From the NCBI RefSeq assembly GCF_018403265.1, contig NZ_BOSI01000002.1, positions 434,001-498,000 of the forward strand: a stretch of DNA of 64,000 nucleotides, read 5' to 3'. This DNA comes from Paenibacillus sp. J31TS4 (GTDB lineage Bacteria > Bacillota > Bacilli > Paenibacillales > NBRC-103111). The notes beneath the pieces were generated by a model, which did not search any database, was not told where the DNA came from, and was given only the letters and a program-made list of their open reading frames with translations. Below, one piece after another: positions 1 through 9,508 of the stretch; the stretch's first letter is position 1; the number at the start of each line of letters is the position of its first letter. The translations under genes were made by a program, and so were the position numbers.

Positions 1-486
1 CGGGTAGGCGCCCGGCCGACGCTTGAGCTGAACGGCGTTTACGGCGGGTTCCAGGGAGAAGGCACCAAGACGGTGCTGCCCTGCGAGGGACATGCCAAGA
101 TTACTTGCCGTCTCGTCGGCACTCAGGACCCGCAGGATGTGCTGGACAAGATCGAGCGTCACCTGCGCAGCCATGTCCCGACGGGGGCACGCATCGAAGT
201 GACGCAGCGCGAGAAGGGCAAGCCGTTCACGATCGACCCGGAGCTGCCCGAGCTGCAAAAGGCGGCCGACGCGTACGAGCGCGTCTACGGCACCCGACCG
301 GTGTTCACCAAGGACGGCGGCTCGATTCCGATCGTCGAGACGTTCTCCCGCGTTTTGGCGGCGCCGGTCGTCCTGATGGGCTTCGGCCTGCCGAGCGAGA
401 ATCTGCACGCGCCAAACGAGCATTTCACGCTGGAGAACTTCGACAAAGGCCTGCTCACGATCGTCGAGTATCTCAAAAGCTTATAA
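1..486 (+). CDS. M20-family dipeptidase, C-terminal fragment (truncated by window edge)
   Basis: The frame is open from base 1 and stops with TAA at 484-486, so only about the last 161 residues are present. The stretch NGVYGGFQGEGTKTVLP near the start of the fragment and the late motif GLPSENLHAPNEHF match the C-terminal half of M20 metallopeptidases, in which the histidine of LHAPNE is a metal ligand of the two-zinc site. Relatives hydrolyse dipeptides in the cytoplasm. The catalytic aspartate and the first zinc ligands lie upstream of the window. A strong terminator follows at 523-555. The family call is secure; the exact substrate cannot be told from this fragment. Confidence 0.88.
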   Translation, partial: RVGARPTLELNGVYGGFQGEGTKTVLPCEGHAKITCRLVGTQDPQDVLDKIERHLRSHVPTGARIEVTQREKGKPFTIDPELPELQKAADAYERVYGTRPVFTKDGGSIPIVETFSRVLAAPVVLMGFGLPSENLHAPNEHFTLENFDKGLLTIVEYLKSL

Positions 487-522
487 CGCCTCAAGCCTGC
501 CCGGGCCAGTCGAGGAAGAAGC

Positions 523-555
523 AAACCCCGCGGAACGTATCTTCCGCGGGGTTTT
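523..555 (+). terminator. Rho-independent terminator after the dipeptidase
   Basis: CCCCGCGGAA (526-535) pairs perfectly with TTCCGCGGGG (542-551) across a six-base loop and is followed by four T. It separates the dipeptidase from the convergent epimerase gene. Confidence 0.85.
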
Positions 556-626
556 GGCGTTACCGGCTGTCGGCCGAACAGCTCGGTATGGTAAGATGGG
601 AATAAGAGGAAAAATTGTGAGTCCGC

Positions 627-1502
627 TTACTTCCCCGCCGCCGCGAGCTCCTCGACGAGCGGACGGAACCAGGAATCGAGAGGCGGGAACGTGTAGCCCG
701 CCTGTGCCGCCTTGTCGGTCGTCATCGTCCACGAAGCGGGCAGCGCGAAGGGAGAGCGGTTGTCCGCATCCGGCTCGTTCTGGATGCGGGCCTCCCGTCC
801 TACGGCGTCCTCGACGATATGGATGATTTGCCGCAGCGTGAGGGTGCCGGTCGAAGTGGCGTTGAACGGCCCCTCGGCTTCCTGGGCGCCCAGCCAGGCG
901 AGGAACCGGGCTGCTTCGTCCGAAGTGATGAACGACATGGCCGCCTCGCCGTTCGGGAAGCCGATCGGCTGGCCGCTGCGGACGCGCTCGACATGGAACA
1001 AGAGGCGCTTGGTATAGTCGTCGGTGCCAAGCACGACCGGGAAGCGGACCGCGCATACGGGGAAGGACGCCTTCTGGAACAGAACGGCTTCCGCCTGCCG
1101 CTTGCCCTCCCCGTAGTCGGCCGCGAGGTCCGGCTGGATCGGATACGAGTAAGGGTCGAAGTCGGTCTCGGCGTGTGGTTCCCCATTGATCTCATAGACG
1201 GCGAGCGTCGAAGTGAAGATATAGCGGCTGGTCCGCCCGGCGAATGCTTCGCAGGCGTCCAGAGCCGCCCGCGCAGTGTAGCCGATGTTGTCGTAGACGA
1301 CATCCCAGCTCCCAGCGGCGGCGGCCGCAAGGAGCGATTCGCGGTTTTCCCGGTCGACCGTCAGGCGCCGGACCCGATCTCCGAACGGATCCGGGGTCTG
1401 CCCTCTCGTTGCCACGGTAACGTCATGTCCTTCATGGACGAGCCTTTCCACGAGCTTTTTGCCGAAGAATCTAGTCCCACCCAGCACCAAAATGCTGCTC
1501 AT
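627..1502 (-). CDS. NAD-dependent epimerase/dehydratase-like SDR protein
   Basis: This 291-residue protein begins with the Rossmann nucleotide-binding motif GGTRFFG (residues 8-14) and has the extended-SDR catalytic pair as YGEGK (130-134). Members act on nucleotide sugars or related substrates with NAD(P); the substrate here is not evident. The start is fixed by the ribosome site GAGGAGGAACCC just upstream of the ATG at 1502. A weak extended -10 (TGATACGAT on the minus strand, about 1530-1540) may be its promoter. It is monocistronic and convergent with the dipeptidase. Length is slightly short for nucleotide-sugar epimerases (about 310-340), closer to the atypical CSP41-like branch. Confidence 0.82.
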   Translation of the reverse strand: MSSILVLGGTRFFGKKLVERLVHEGHDVTVATRGQTPDPFGDRVRRLTVDRENRESLLAAAAAGSWDVVYDNIGYTARAALDACEAFAGRTSRYIFTSTLAVYEINGEPHAETDFDPYSYPIQPDLAADYGEGKRQAEAVLFQKASFPVCAVRFPVVLGTDDYTKRLLFHVERVRSGQPIGFPNGEAAMSFITSDEAARFLAWLGAQEAEGPFNATSTGTLTLRQIIHIVEDAVGREARIQNEPDADNRSPFALPASWTMTTDKAAQAGYTFPPLDSWFRPLVEELAAAGK

Positions 1503-1739
1503 AGGGTTCCTCCTCTAAATGGATATCGGCCTGATCGTATCACATTGGAGCAGGAAGGGACAGGGAAAGAACGAGCAGAGCCGGCAGGCGGGAGCCTCTT
1601 CGCTGCTGCATCGAGAGCCGCGCCAACCGGGGAGCGGAAGCCGGAGCAAGCGTCTTGCCCTACGGCTAGCGTCCCGGATGGGGAAGGCTCCATAAATGGT
1701 CGAACAAGCGAATGTTTCGGATAAGGAAGGAGTAGAGAC

Positions 1740-2258
1740 ATGTACCGGTTTACTATATGCTTCATCCGCAGAGGGGACGAACTCCTGCTGCTGAACCGAG
1801 TCAAGGCTCCGCAAATGGGCCGCTGGAACGGCATCGGCGGCAAATTCGAGCCCGGGGAGACGCCGGAGGCGTGCGTGATCCGGGAAGTTTGGGAGGAAGC
1901 CGGCATCCTGCTGGAGGAGCCGTCTTTGGCGGGAACCGTTACTTGGGTCACGCCTGGGGAGACGTCAGGGATGTACGTCTTTGTCTCCGAGCTCCGTCCC
2001 GAGACCGACTATCCGGCTCCCCGTGCGGTCGCCGAAGGCATTATAGCCTGGAAGCCGCTCGATTGGGCGCTGGACCCTGGAAATGAAGGAATGGCCGAGA
2101 ACATCCGGGACTTCCTCCCCTGTATGCTGGCGGGCGAATGCTGGGATCATCGCTACCGGTTCGACGAGCAGAACCGGATGATCGGGTATTCGAGGCTCCC
2201 GCTGGCGAAGGAGGAGCCCGCGGCTGCGGCTGAAGCCGTATACAGCGAGATGACCTGA
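1740..2258 (+). CDS. NUDIX hydrolase (MutT / 8-oxo-dGTP diphosphatase-like)
   Basis: A 172-residue protein with a complete Nudix box at residues 34-56 (G-x5-E-x7-REVWEEAGI), which binds the divalent metal and cleaves nucleoside diphosphate-X bonds. The C-terminal part (EGIIAWKPLDWAL) resembles MutT-like 8-oxo-dGTP diphosphatases, but specificity in this superfamily cannot be read from sequence. The ATG follows AAGGAAGGAG. It is the first of four closely spaced plus-strand genes (1740-3428), with 14 bases to the next. Confidence 0.85.
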   Translation: MYRFTICFIRRGDELLLLNRVKAPQMGRWNGIGGKFEPGETPEACVIREVWEEAGILLEEPSLAGTVTWVTPGETSGMYVFVSELRPETDYPAPRAVAEGIIAWKPLDWALDPGNEGMAENIRDFLPCMLAGECWDHRYRFDEQNRMIGYSRLPLAKEEPAAAAEAVYSEMT

Positions 2259-2272
2259 AGGGGGCTATCAAC

Positions 2273-2482
2273 ATGGTGACAGGTTTATTGATCGGCGGGG
2301 CCGTCCTGCTGTTCGTCTCGGGTCTTCTGCTTGGCGCGTGGACGACCGGCGCCCAGCAGAGGCGCAACTATTATACGGAACCGGAGCGGGAACGCCCCGG
2401 CAGACGCAGGGCGGCCACATGGCTGGGGATGGGAGGGCTGGCTTTGCTTGCGTTGGCCTGGCTCCTGTACGGATTAGCCTGA
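2273..2482 (+). CDS. small two-helix membrane protein, unknown
   Basis: A 69-residue protein with two hydrophobic segments (about residues 3-22 and 47-68) separated by a charged Arg-rich loop containing QQRRNYYTEPERERPGRRR. The ATG is preceded by GAAGGGGGCTATCAAC and lies 14 bases after the NUDIX stop, so it is probably co-transcribed with it. I do not recognise the family. A membrane location is the only supported statement. Confidence 0.65.
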   Translation: MVTGLLIGGAVLLFVSGLLLGAWTTGAQQRRNYYTEPERERPGRRRAATWLGMGGLALLALAWLLYGLA

Positions 2483-2611
2483 CAACGGAGATTTGCTAAG
2501 ATCGATCCTCGCGGGAAACTTCACGAATAGGGAAACTCTCCTCTTCTGCTCGAACGTGTTCTTGTATAGCCTTAAGGAGGCTGGCCTCTGAAAGGGGAGG
2601 GAGGGGATGAG

Positions 2612-3088
2612 ATGAAGAAGATTCGAGCCGTTGCGTTGTGTTTGATCCGCCGAGGCGACGAGCTGCTGCTTGAGCGAACGGAAGACGAGAGGACAGGCGT
2701 GACCTTTTACCGCCCGATTGGGGGAACGGTGGAGGTTGGGGAAACGAGCAAAGAGGCGGTTGCCCGGGAGGTTCGGGAAGAGCTAGGGGCGGCTATCTCG
2801 GAACCTAGGCTCTTGTTTGTGATCGAGAATTTGTTCGAGTACGAGGGCGAGCTTGGGCATGAGGTGGATTTTTTGTATGAAGCGGAGCTGCTGGATTCTC
2901 GCCTCTATGAGAGGGAGGAGGTAGAAGGGATGGAGGGGGACGCGCCTTACCAAGCCGTTTGGACGCCGTTGGACTGGTTCCGGGACCGCCCAAAGGACGC
3001 CAAACTGGTACCGGATGGTCTCCTTTACCTCCTGCTGGAGCAGAAGTCCGGGCGAGAGAGCGTCGTTCGGCATATCCGTACGAGGTAG
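2612..3088 (+). CDS. NUDIX hydrolase
   Basis: A 158-residue protein with a canonical Nudix box at residues 38-60 (G-x5-E-x7-REVREELGA). It is a paralogue-like neighbour of the NUDIX gene at 1740 rather than a duplicate, because the sequences outside the box differ (for example the acidic EREEVEGMEGDAPY region). The start follows GGGGAGGGAGGGGATGAG. The 129-base gap upstream has no clear promoter or terminator. It probably hydrolyses a modified nucleoside triphosphate or a nucleotide sugar in the cytoplasm; the substrate is unknown. Confidence 0.82.
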   Translation: MKKIRAVALCLIRRGDELLLERTEDERTGVTFYRPIGGTVEVGETSKEAVAREVREELGAAISEPRLLFVIENLFEYEGELGHEVDFLYEAELLDSRLYEREEVEGMEGDAPYQAVWTPLDWFRDRPKDAKLVPDGLLYLLLEQKSGRESVVRHIRTR

Positions 3089-3152
3089 CAGAAAAGCAAA
3101 TGGGCGACTAGGGAAGGAAGCGCGGCGGAGAGGACGCGAAAGGGGCGAGGGA

Positions 3153-3428
3153 ATGGAGCTTGGCATTCTGGTCGTGCTGTTCTTGGTAAATTTGCCCGTT
3201 TACAATTGGCTGCATCGGCTTCTGTTCAGGAATGACCAGGAATTTCGACAATCGATGCGTTATATCTTGACCCCAGACCTGATCTCCTTGTTCCGCGGCC
3301 GCTTCTGGCAGGATCTACGGGGCGAGACCCGGCTCAAGCTGTTCTTCTTCCTGTGTATAGCCGTGACGTTTATCGAGTTCGCTCTGGTGCACCGGCTTCT
3401 TCGCTGGCTGACAGGAGAATCTGGCTAA
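3153..3428 (+). CDS. small membrane protein, unknown
   Basis: A 91-residue protein with hydrophobic segments at about residues 2-16 and 64-82 and a basic, aromatic loop between them. I chose the ATG at 3153 because it follows GAAAGGGGCGAGGGA. A longer in-frame start at 3015 would overlap the NUDIX gene and add a compositionally odd Arg-rich leader. It is 64 bases after the NUDIX stop and ends before a strong bidirectional terminator. No family recognised. Confidence 0.6.
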   Translation: MELGILVVLFLVNLPVYNWLHRLLFRNDQEFRQSMRYILTPDLISLFRGRFWQDLRGETRLKLFFFLCIAVTFIEFALVHRLLRWLTGESG

Positions 3429-3525
3429 TGGACACCAGTACAGAGCGGAGAGCCTCCGTTCGGTGAGTCGTAGGGAAGGCTGCGGCAAAGAAATCGCATG
3501 GAGCCAGCAAAGCCGCTCAACACAT

Positions 3526-3559
3526 AAGAACCCGGCAGGCCAACGCCTGCCGGGTTCTT
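3526..3559. terminator. bidirectional terminator
   Basis: A perfect 15-base stem, AAGAACCCGGCAGGC with its complement, encloses the loop CAAC (3541-3544). The AAGAA/TTCTT ends supply a short T tract in both directions, so it can end both the plus-strand membrane-protein gene and the minus-strand catalase gene. Confidence 0.85.
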
Positions 3560-3611
3560 GCGTGTTCTAGAGGAGAGAGTGACAACAAAGCCCCATTTGC
3601 CGACGTCCGCC

Positions 3612-5270
3612 TTAATAGCCGTCCGTCTTCTTACCCATATTCTCTGCCATCTCCGCGCCCTGCCGGAACGAGGTAGAGCCTTCGTGTGAGGCCTCCGCGC
3701 TTCTCATCTGCTTCGCCTTCTCCAGCTCCTCCTTTACCCGGCGGCCGTAATCCGCATCCGCTTCGGTGAAATGCGAGATCATCTTGGTCTGGATAACCGG
3801 CTCGCATACCAGGAGGGCGTCGACAAGGTTGCGGATCAGCTCGTCGCGCTCCCATTCCTCGAATTTGCGATAGGTGTCCCCGGCCTGGCCGAAGTTGTTC
3901 GGCCGGTCGATCGGCGCCCGTACGAGCTTCTCGTTGTAGACGGGTTCATGGTCCTGCCCGCCGGATGGGGCCTCCGTCAGCCCGCCGAGCGAGGACGGCT
4001 CGTAATCGACATGAGGATTCTGCCCCGGCGCGAGATCGACGGAATACTCCATCTGCCCGCCCCGCTGGTTCGTGGCGACACGCTTCTTGGGGGTGTTGAT
4101 CGGCAGCTGCAGGTAGTTCGTGCCGACCCGGTAGCGCTGCGTATCCGAATACGAGAACGTGCGTCCCTGCAGCAGCTTATCGTCTGAGAAGTCCAGGCCG
4201 TCGACAAGTACTCCCGTCCCGAACGCCGCCTGCTCAACCTCGGCGAAGTAATTCTCGGGATTGCGGTCCAGCACCATCTTCCCGACCGGCAGGAACGGAA
4301 ATTTCTCGTGGTCCCACAACTTCGTCGGATCGAGCGGATCGAAGTCCAGCTCGGGATGCGCATCGTCGCTCATGATCTGCACGGACAGCTCCCACTCGGG
4401 GTAGTCGCCGCGCTCGATCGCTTCATATAGATCCTGAGTGGCGTGGCTGTAGTTTTTGGCCTGGATTGCTTCGGCCTCCCGCCGGGTCAAATTGCGGATG
4501 CCCTGCTTGATCGGCTCCCAATGGTACTTGACGAGGACCGCCTCGCCGTCCGCGTTCACCCACTTGTACGTGTTCACGCCGGAGCCCTGCATCTGCCGGT
4601 AGTTGGCGGGAACGCCCCACGGGGAAAAGAGGAAGGTGACCATATGCGTCGATTCGGGCGAATTGGCGAGGAAATCGAACATCCGCTGCGGATCCGGGAT
4701 GCCCGAAACCGGATCCGGCCGGAAGGAATGCACCATGTCCGGGAACTTGAGTGGGTCGCGGATGAAGAAGATCTTCAGGTTGTTGCCGACCAGATCCCAG
4801 TTGCCCTCCTTCGTATAGAACTTAACCGCGAAGCCGCGTGGATCCCGCAGCGTCTCGGGCGAATGGACACCGTGCACGACCGTCGAGAACCGCACGAAAA
4901 CCGGCGTCCGCTTGCCCGGCTCCTGGAACAGCTTGGCCCGCGTATACTTGGCGACCGGCTCATCCCCCACCTTGCCGTAGGCCTCGAAATACCCGTGCGC
5001 GCCCGCTCCGCGCGCGTGTACGATCCGCTCAGGAATCTTTTCTCGATCAAAATGGGAGATCTTCTCGAGAAAGTGGTAATTCTCGAGTGTGGAAGGGCCG
5101 CGGCTTCCGACGGTCCGGATATTCTGGTTATCTGTAATCGGATGGCCCTGCCGGTCGGTCAGCGTTCCCGGCTCCTCGCGGGAGGACATCCGCCCGTCGC
5201 CGGGTCCCCCGGCGTTCTCGACAGCCGTTCCGGGAGAGGAAGGGGGATTCGGGTTCGGTTGCTGCGTCAC
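3612..5270 (-). CDS. catalase (haem-dependent, monofunctional)
   Basis: This enzyme decomposes hydrogen peroxide to water and oxygen. The 552-residue product has the distal haem histidine in [13 protein letters not shown] (His about 85), the active-site asparagine in VGNN (about 161-164), and the proximal-tyrosine motif [15 protein letters not shown] place the start at the GTG at 5270, preceded by AGGAAGTGATT, nearly the full anti-SD complement. The frame runs on upstream to 5516 but that extension lies antisense to the oxidoreductase gene and is rich in Arg/Ser, so it is not real. A Pro/Asn-rich N-terminal tail of about 35 residues precedes the catalase core. The length is usual for small-subunit catalases with a short C-terminal extension. 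It is probably transcribed from the 139-base gap behind the oxidoreductase gene. Confidence 0.95.
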   Translation of the reverse strand: MTQQPNPNPPSSPGTAVENAGGPGDGRMSSREEPGTLTDRQGHPITDNQNIRTVGSRGPSTLENYHFLEKISHFDREKIPERIVHARGAGAHGYFEAYGKVGDEPVAKYTRAKLFQEPGKRTPVFVRFSTVVHGVHSPETLRDPRGFAVKFYTKEGNWDLVGNNLKIFFIRDPLKFPDMVHSFRPDPVSGIPDPQRMFDFLANSPESTHMVTFLFSPWGVPANYRQMQGSGVNTYKWVNADGEAVLVKYHWEPIKQGIRNLTRREAEAIQAKNYSHATQDLYEAIERGDYPEWELSVQIMSDDAHPELDFDPLDPTKLWDHEKFPFLPVGKMVLDRNPENYFAEVEQAAFGTGVLVDGLDFSDDKLLQGRTFSYSDTQRYRVGTNYLQLPINTPKKRVATNQRGGQMEYSVDLAPGQNPHVDYEPSSLGGLTEAPSGGQDHEPVYNEKLVRAPIDRPNNFGQAGDTYRKFEEWERDELIRNLVDALLVCEPVIQTKMISHFTEADADYGRRVKEELEKAKQMRSAEASHEGSTSFRQGAEMAENMGKKTDGY

Positions 5271-5409
5271 TGCGCAATCACTTCCTGTTCGTTTGGAGTC
5301 CCCTTCATTTTCTTCCAAGGAACAGCCGGTTATGCATGAATTTGCCGCCGATCCGGGCGCTTCCCCGGGAACGCTGCGGGCGATCCGGGGGAAAGCTATT
5401 GACGTCGGC

Positions 5410-6417
5410 TCAAAGCTCCGCTGCCTTGACCAGCTGCTTCCCGAGATTCTCTCCACGGAACAGGCCGAGGAACGCCTCAGGTACGCGCTCGAAGCCCTCG
5501 ACGATCGTCTCGGCATATTGGAGCTTCTCGCTCCGCACCCATTCCGCGAGACGCGCGATGCCTTCGGGAAAGCGGGAGGCGTAGTCGCCGACTAGGAAGC
5601 CTTTCATCAGAGCGGTGTTGATGACGAGCTGCGTCTGGGGGCGGGGGCCGATATCCGGCTGCTCGAGATTGTAGAGGGCAATCTGGCCGCAGACCGGAAT
5701 GCGCGCTCCCCTGTTCAGCAAGCGCAGCACAGCGTCCGACACCTCCCCGCCGACGTTGTCGAAGTAGACGTCGACCCCGTCCGGACAAGCGGCTTCGAGC
5801 TGCTCCGGCAGCTGTCCGGATTTGTAGCTCACGGCCGCATCGAAGCCGAGCTCCTCGGTCAAGTAGCGAAGCTTGGCCTCCGAGCCTGCGATCCCTACCG
5901 CCCGGCAGCCGTGAAGCTTGGCGAGCTGGCCGACGATCATGCCGACAGCGCCGGCGGCACCGGAGACGACGACCGTCTCGCCCGCCTGAGGCTTCCCGAT
6001 ATCGAACAGGCCGAAATAGGCGGTTAGGCCGGTCATCCCGAGAACGCCTAGGGCGGTCGTAATGGGCGCGAGGGAGGGGTCGACCTGCCGCACCTCTTCG
6101 GGGCGGACGGAGGCGTAACGCTGCCAGGGGAGGCTGCCGACGACGATGTCCCCGGGCGCAAGGCCGGAGACACGGGACGATTCGACGATGGCGACGATGC
6201 CGCCGGCCATCGCCTCCCCGACGCGGAAGGGCGGGACATAGGACTTCGTCTCGTTCATTCTTCCCCGCATATACGGATCGACGGACAGATAGAGCGTGCG
6301 GACAATCGCCTGCCCGTCGGCCGGCTCCGGCATGGGAATGTCGACGTACTGAAACTGCTCTGCGGAGGGCATACCCTGCGGACGGCTGGCGAGGCGGATT
6401 TGCTGATTGACGGTCAT
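5410..6417 (-). CDS. zinc-independent MDR NADP-dependent oxidoreductase (CurA/YfmJ-like)
   Basis: A 335-residue medium-chain dehydrogenase/reductase. The N-terminal region carries [17 protein letters not shown] and [11 protein letters not shown], typical of the leukotriene-B4 dehydrogenase/curcumin reductase branch, which reduces the C=C bond of enones with NADPH and has no zinc ligands. The nucleotide-binding loop is SGAAGAVG. The ATG at 6417 follows AAAGGGGAATGAGCC; the upstream in-frame ATG at 6450 lacks a site and is less likely. It is divergent from the azoreductase gene, and both products handle electrophiles or quinones, so a common stress regulon is plausible. Confidence 0.88.
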   Translation of the reverse strand: MTVNQQIRLASRPQGMPSAEQFQYVDIPMPEPADGQAIVRTLYLSVDPYMRGRMNETKSYVPPFRVGEAMAGGIVAIVESSRVSGLAPGDIVVGSLPWQRYASVRPEEVRQVDPSLAPITTALGVLGMTGLTAYFGLFDIGKPQAGETVVVSGAAGAVGMIVGQLAKLHGCRAVGIAGSEAKLRYLTEELGFDAAVSYKSGQLPEQLEAACPDGVDVYFDNVGGEVSDAVLRLLNRGARIPVCGQIALYNLEQPDIGPRPQTQLVINTALMKGFLVGDYASRFPEGIARLAEWVRSEKLQYAETIVEGFERVPEAFLGLFRGENLGKQLVKAAEL

Positions 6418-6511
6418 TGGCTCATTCCCCTTTCGCATGGATAGTGGCATCGCTTTATCCTTACCCGGATGGCAGCGTCAAATGCAGGGAACGGACCCGG
6501 AAAAAGCCACA

Positions 6512-6540
6512 TTGACAGGTCGGATTAATATCTTTAAACT
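6512..6540 (+). promoter_or_regulatory. sigma-A promoter of the azoreductase gene
   Basis: TTGACA (6512-6517) is a perfect -35. It is followed after exactly 17 bases by TAAACT (6535-6540). It lies 60 bases upstream of the azoR start. Confidence 0.6.
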
Positions 6541-6599
6541 GTATCATGAGGAAACTCATTATAGAGACATTCGGAGTTCATCCGGTAGGAGGAAACAAC

Positions 6600-7226
6600 A
6601 TGAGCAAAGTTTTGTTCGTCAAAGCCAATAACCGCCCGGCGGAGCAATCCGTCAGCGTAAAACTGTATGATGCGTTCTTGCACAGCTACAAGGAAACGCA
6701 TCCCCAGGATGATATCACCATCCTCGATCTGTTCGAGGAGAAGCCCGCTTACTACGACAATACGACCATCATGGGCTTGTTCAAGAGCAGCAAAGGCATG
6801 GAGCTGACTCCGGAAGAGCAGGCGGCTGCCGAAACCGCGGGCCGCTATATGGACCAGTTCCTCGCTGCGGATAAAGTAGTATTCGCGTTCCCGCTGTGGA
6901 ACTCGACCGTACCGGCCGTTCTGCATACCTACTTCGACTACCTGTGCCAAGCCGGCAAGACATTCCGCTACACGGCGGAAGGACCGGTCGGACTCGTAAC
7001 CGGGACGAAGGTCGCGATTCTGAACGCCAGAGGCGGCGACTATTCGCAAGGACCGGCGGCCGCAAGCGAGATGGCCGTCAACCTCGTGCTGAACAACCTG
7101 GCGCTGTTCGGCGTGACGGATATTACGACGGTTATTACAGAAGGCCACAACCAATATCCGGACCGCTCGCAGCAAATCATCGAGGACGGCGTACGCCGCG
7201 CGGCCGAGGCGGGCGCGAGCTTCTAA
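6600..7226 (+). CDS. azoR: FMN-dependent NADH:quinone/azo oxidoreductase
   Basis: A 208-residue flavodoxin-fold enzyme. The N-terminal MSKVLFVKANNRP phosphate-binding segment, the FAFPLWNSTVPAVL substrate/FMN region and the LNARGG motif are typical of AzoR. Such enzymes form dimers that reduce quinones and azo compounds with NADH, protecting against thiol stress. The ATG at 6600 has a textbook GTAGGAGGAAACAAC site; an ATG 54 bases upstream falls on the promoter's initiation region and has no site. A terminator follows at 7284-7321. A MarR gene lies downstream on the other strand, but its link to azoR is only positional. Confidence 0.93.
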   Translation: MSKVLFVKANNRPAEQSVSVKLYDAFLHSYKETHPQDDITILDLFEEKPAYYDNTTIMGLFKSSKGMELTPEEQAAAETAGRYMDQFLAADKVVFAFPLWNSTVPAVLHTYFDYLCQAGKTFRYTAEGPVGLVTGTKVAILNARGGDYSQGPAAASEMAVNLVLNNLALFGVTDITTVITEGHNQYPDRSQQIIEDGVRRAAEAGASF

Positions 7227-7283
7227 TCCAAGCTACCGCGCCGGGCGGCTGTTCCGCCTTCGGGCCGGTCCCCCAAGCGGCAA

Positions 7284-7321
7284 AAAAGAACGCCAGCCCC
7301 TACATGGGCCGGCGTTCTTTT
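7284..7321. terminator. terminator between azoR and the MarR gene
   Basis: AAAAGAACGCC and GCCC pair with GGGC and GGCGTTCTTTT around the loop CTACAT, with one internal mismatch. A and T ends on both sides make it usable by both convergent genes. Confidence 0.85.
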
Positions 7322-7404
7322 CTGTGACCGGCAAGCTTCCCGGTCCCTCCAAGGCAGCCAAATGGCAGCAACCGGGGCCGAGCAGTCCGAGCGGGCTTAG
7401 CGGC

Positions 7405-7893
7405 TCACTCGGAGCCGAATTTGCAGGGGAGAAACGCTACTTCCCGATTGTCGACGAGCAGGCCAAGCAGTGTCATTAATTCGTTCAACTGCTCCGGCGT
7501 CAAATGTCCGACCATCCGCTCCGTTACTTCGGTCATGGCGGCTTGGGCTTTCTGGATGTGTGTCTGCGCCGTCTCCGTCAGCTCGAGCAGTGTGGCGCGC
7601 CGGTCGGTCGGATCGGGCCGGCGGACGAGCAGATCATCCTGCTCGAGGGCGTCGACCAGATCGGTGACGGTGCGGGCTTTGACGCCGAGGCGGGCTGCCA
7701 GCTCGCTCATGCGGAGCCGGCCGGCCTCCTCGACGACGAGCAGCAGCCGCAGCCGGGGGCCGCTCAGCTGCATCGGCAGCTTGAGGGCGGCCAGCCTCGT
7801 ATCGAACTCCCGCTCTATGCAATGCGTGGTCCGGATCAATGTCTGGATGGCGTCCTTCGGACACGGCGTCTTCGGACGATTCGGATCGGTCAT
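7405..7893 (-). CDS. MarR-family transcriptional regulator
   Basis: A 162-residue winged-helix protein. The recognition region reads RMSELAARLGVKARTVTDLVDALEQDDLLVRRPDPTDRRATLLELT, cited here only by its parts: helix-turn-helix at about residues 66-88 and wing motif DPTDRRA at about 95-101. The ATG at 7893 follows AAGGAGGTTCCC; an upstream in-frame ATG at 7923 lacks a site. MarR proteins are dimeric repressors released by phenolics, drugs or thiol oxidation. It is divergent from the MFS efflux gene at 8101, a layout in which the regulator usually controls both. A CPKDA and a C-terminal LPCKF cysteine could be redox sensors, which is inference. Confidence 0.88.
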   Translation of the reverse strand: MTDPNRPKTPCPKDAIQTLIRTTHCIEREFDTRLAALKLPMQLSGPRLRLLLVVEEAGRLRMSELAARLGVKARTVTDLVDALEQDDLLVRRPDPTDRRATLLELTETAQTHIQKAQAAMTEVTERMVGHLTPEQLNELMTLLGLLVDNREVAFLPCKFGSE

Positions 7894-8100
7894 GGGAACC
7901 TCCTTGTACGGCGCGACAAGCACGAACCGGCTTTCCTTTTATTCAGTTTACCTTATGCGGCTGGGGAAAGGAAGGAAGCCGGGAGGCGACCGATTGACAA
8001 ATCGGGCCGGCACGCCTTACGCTTACCCTTATTGCGGCGGGCGGCTTCCCCGCTTTTACGGACCCATCAATAGTCTATCCATAGGAAAGGGGAACGAACG

Positions 8101-9330
8101 ATGAAGGCTTCACCCTCGCTCCGGAGCGAGCCGGCTTCGCGTCCTGCCGCCAGGCGGAATCGGCTCTGGCTGATCCTCGTGCTCGGAGCCTTATCCGCGT
8201 TCGGGCCTCTCTCGCTCGATATGTATCTGCCGGCTCTGCCGACGCTGGCGGACGAGCTAGGGACGGGGGCATCGCAAGCCCAGCTCAGCCTGACGTTCTG
8301 TCTGCTGGGGCTGGCCGCCGGCCAGCTGCTGGCCGGTCCGCTGAGCGATGTGCACGGACGCAAGGGACCGCTCCTGCTGGGCCTGTCTGTCTATGCCGTC
8401 ACCTCGCTCCTGTGTGTCTTCAGCCCGAACGTCTGGGTGCTGATCGCGCTGCGGTTTCTCCAAGGGCTGTCGGGCGCGGCCGGCATCGTCTTGTCCCGCG
8501 CCGTTGTGCGGGACCTGTACACGGGCTCCGAGCTGACCCGCTTCTTCTCGATGCTTATGCTGGTGAACGGAGCCGCCCCCATTCTGGCCCCGATCTTCGG
8601 CGGGCAGCTGCTGAAGTTTACTTCCTGGCGCGGCGTGTTCGTCGTCCTGTGCCTGATCGGCATCGCGATGCTGATCGCTGTCATGGCCGGGCTTCCCGAG
8701 ACGCTGGCGCCGGGCAAGCGGGCCAGGGGAGGCCTCGGTCAGACGCTTGCGACCTTTCGCGAGCTGCTTGGCGACCGCATGTTCGTCGGGATTGCGCTGT
8801 CCCAAGGCTTGGTGACGGCAGGCATGTTCGCCTACATTGCAGGCTCTCCGTTCGTCCTTCAGGTGTTCTACGGAGTGTCCGAGCAGACGTTCAGCCTGAT
8901 CTTCGCGCTGAACGGGCTCGGCATCATCGCCGCCGGGCAGGCGGCGGGACGTCTGGCCGGCCGCCTGGGCGAGGAGAAGCTGCTCGCATGCGGTCTCGGC
9001 GTCGCATGGACCGGTGGGGCCGGGCTCCTGCTCGCGGGCGTCCTGGGAGCGGGCCTCGGCGTCTTCCTCGTGCCGCTGTTCCTGGTCGTCTCAAGCGTCG
9101 GCATCGTCTCCACCGCCGGCACCTCGCTCGCGCTGCAGCGGTACGGGCATGCGGCCGGCAGCGCCTCGGCGCTGCTCGGCCTTCTCTCTTTCATCTTCGG
9201 CGGGCTCATCAGTCCGCTAGTCGGCATTGCAGGCAGCGGGACGGCGCTTCCGATGATCGTCCTGATCGCGGCAGCGGAGACAGCGGCGGTGCTGCTCTAC
9301 TTGCTCTTCGTCCGCAGGAGGCTGGGGTGA
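8101..9330 (+). CDS. Bcr/CflA-family MFS multidrug efflux transporter
   Basis: A 409-residue inner-membrane protein with about 12 hydrophobic segments. After a charged 20-residue N-tail comes LSLDMYLPALPTLADEL, the signature of the 12-TM DHA1 Bcr/CflA branch. The MFS loop motif A reads GPLSDVHGRKGPLLLG (about residues 79-94). Relatives export bicyclomycin, chloramphenicol and similar drugs by proton antiport. The start follows AGGAAAGGGGAACGAACG. The divergent MarR gene 207 bases away probably regulates it. No clear terminator follows. Confidence 0.9.
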   Translation: MKASPSLRSEPASRPAARRNRLWLILVLGALSAFGPLSLDMYLPALPTLADELGTGASQAQLSLTFCLLGLAAGQLLAGPLSDVHGRKGPLLLGLSVYAVTSLLCVFSPNVWVLIALRFLQGLSGAAGIVLSRAVVRDLYTGSELTRFFSMLMLVNGAAPILAPIFGGQLLKFTSWRGVFVVLCLIGIAMLIAVMAGLPETLAPGKRARGGLGQTLATFRELLGDRMFVGIALSQGLVTAGMFAYIAGSPFVLQVFYGVSEQTFSLIFALNGLGIIAAGQAAGRLAGRLGEEKLLACGLGVAWTGGAGLLLAGVLGAGLGVFLVPLFLVVSSVGIVSTAGTSLALQRYGHAAGSASALLGLLSFIFGGLISPLVGIAGSGTALPMIVLIAAAETAAVLLYLLFVRRRLG

Positions 9331-9383
9331 CGGAGCTTCGGCTCTCCCTCGAGACGTCCAAATCGCGGCAATGGGCCGTCTTT

Positions 9384-9392
9384 TGGTATACT
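9384..9392 (+). promoter_or_regulatory. extended -10 promoter of the DUF1450 gene
   Basis: TGGTATACT forms an extended -10 (TG-n-TATACT) 117 bases upstream of the gene; no convincing -35 is visible. A GC hairpin (9470-9488) sits just before the ribosome site. Confidence 0.35.
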
Positions 9393-9508
9393 GAAGGGAA
9401 GGGCCGTCCGCATGACGGACGCCCGGCTCCGGCGCGGGAGGACGCCCTCGCCGGATCGAATGCCGCATAGGCGGGCCGACGGCCCGCCGTCAGAAGGAAG
9501 GGATACGC

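Noticed and set aside
5271-5516. N-terminal extension of catalase to an upstream ATG
   Set aside because: It would overlap the oxidoreductase gene on the same strand and is low-complexity; the GTG at 5270 has a near-perfect ribosome site.
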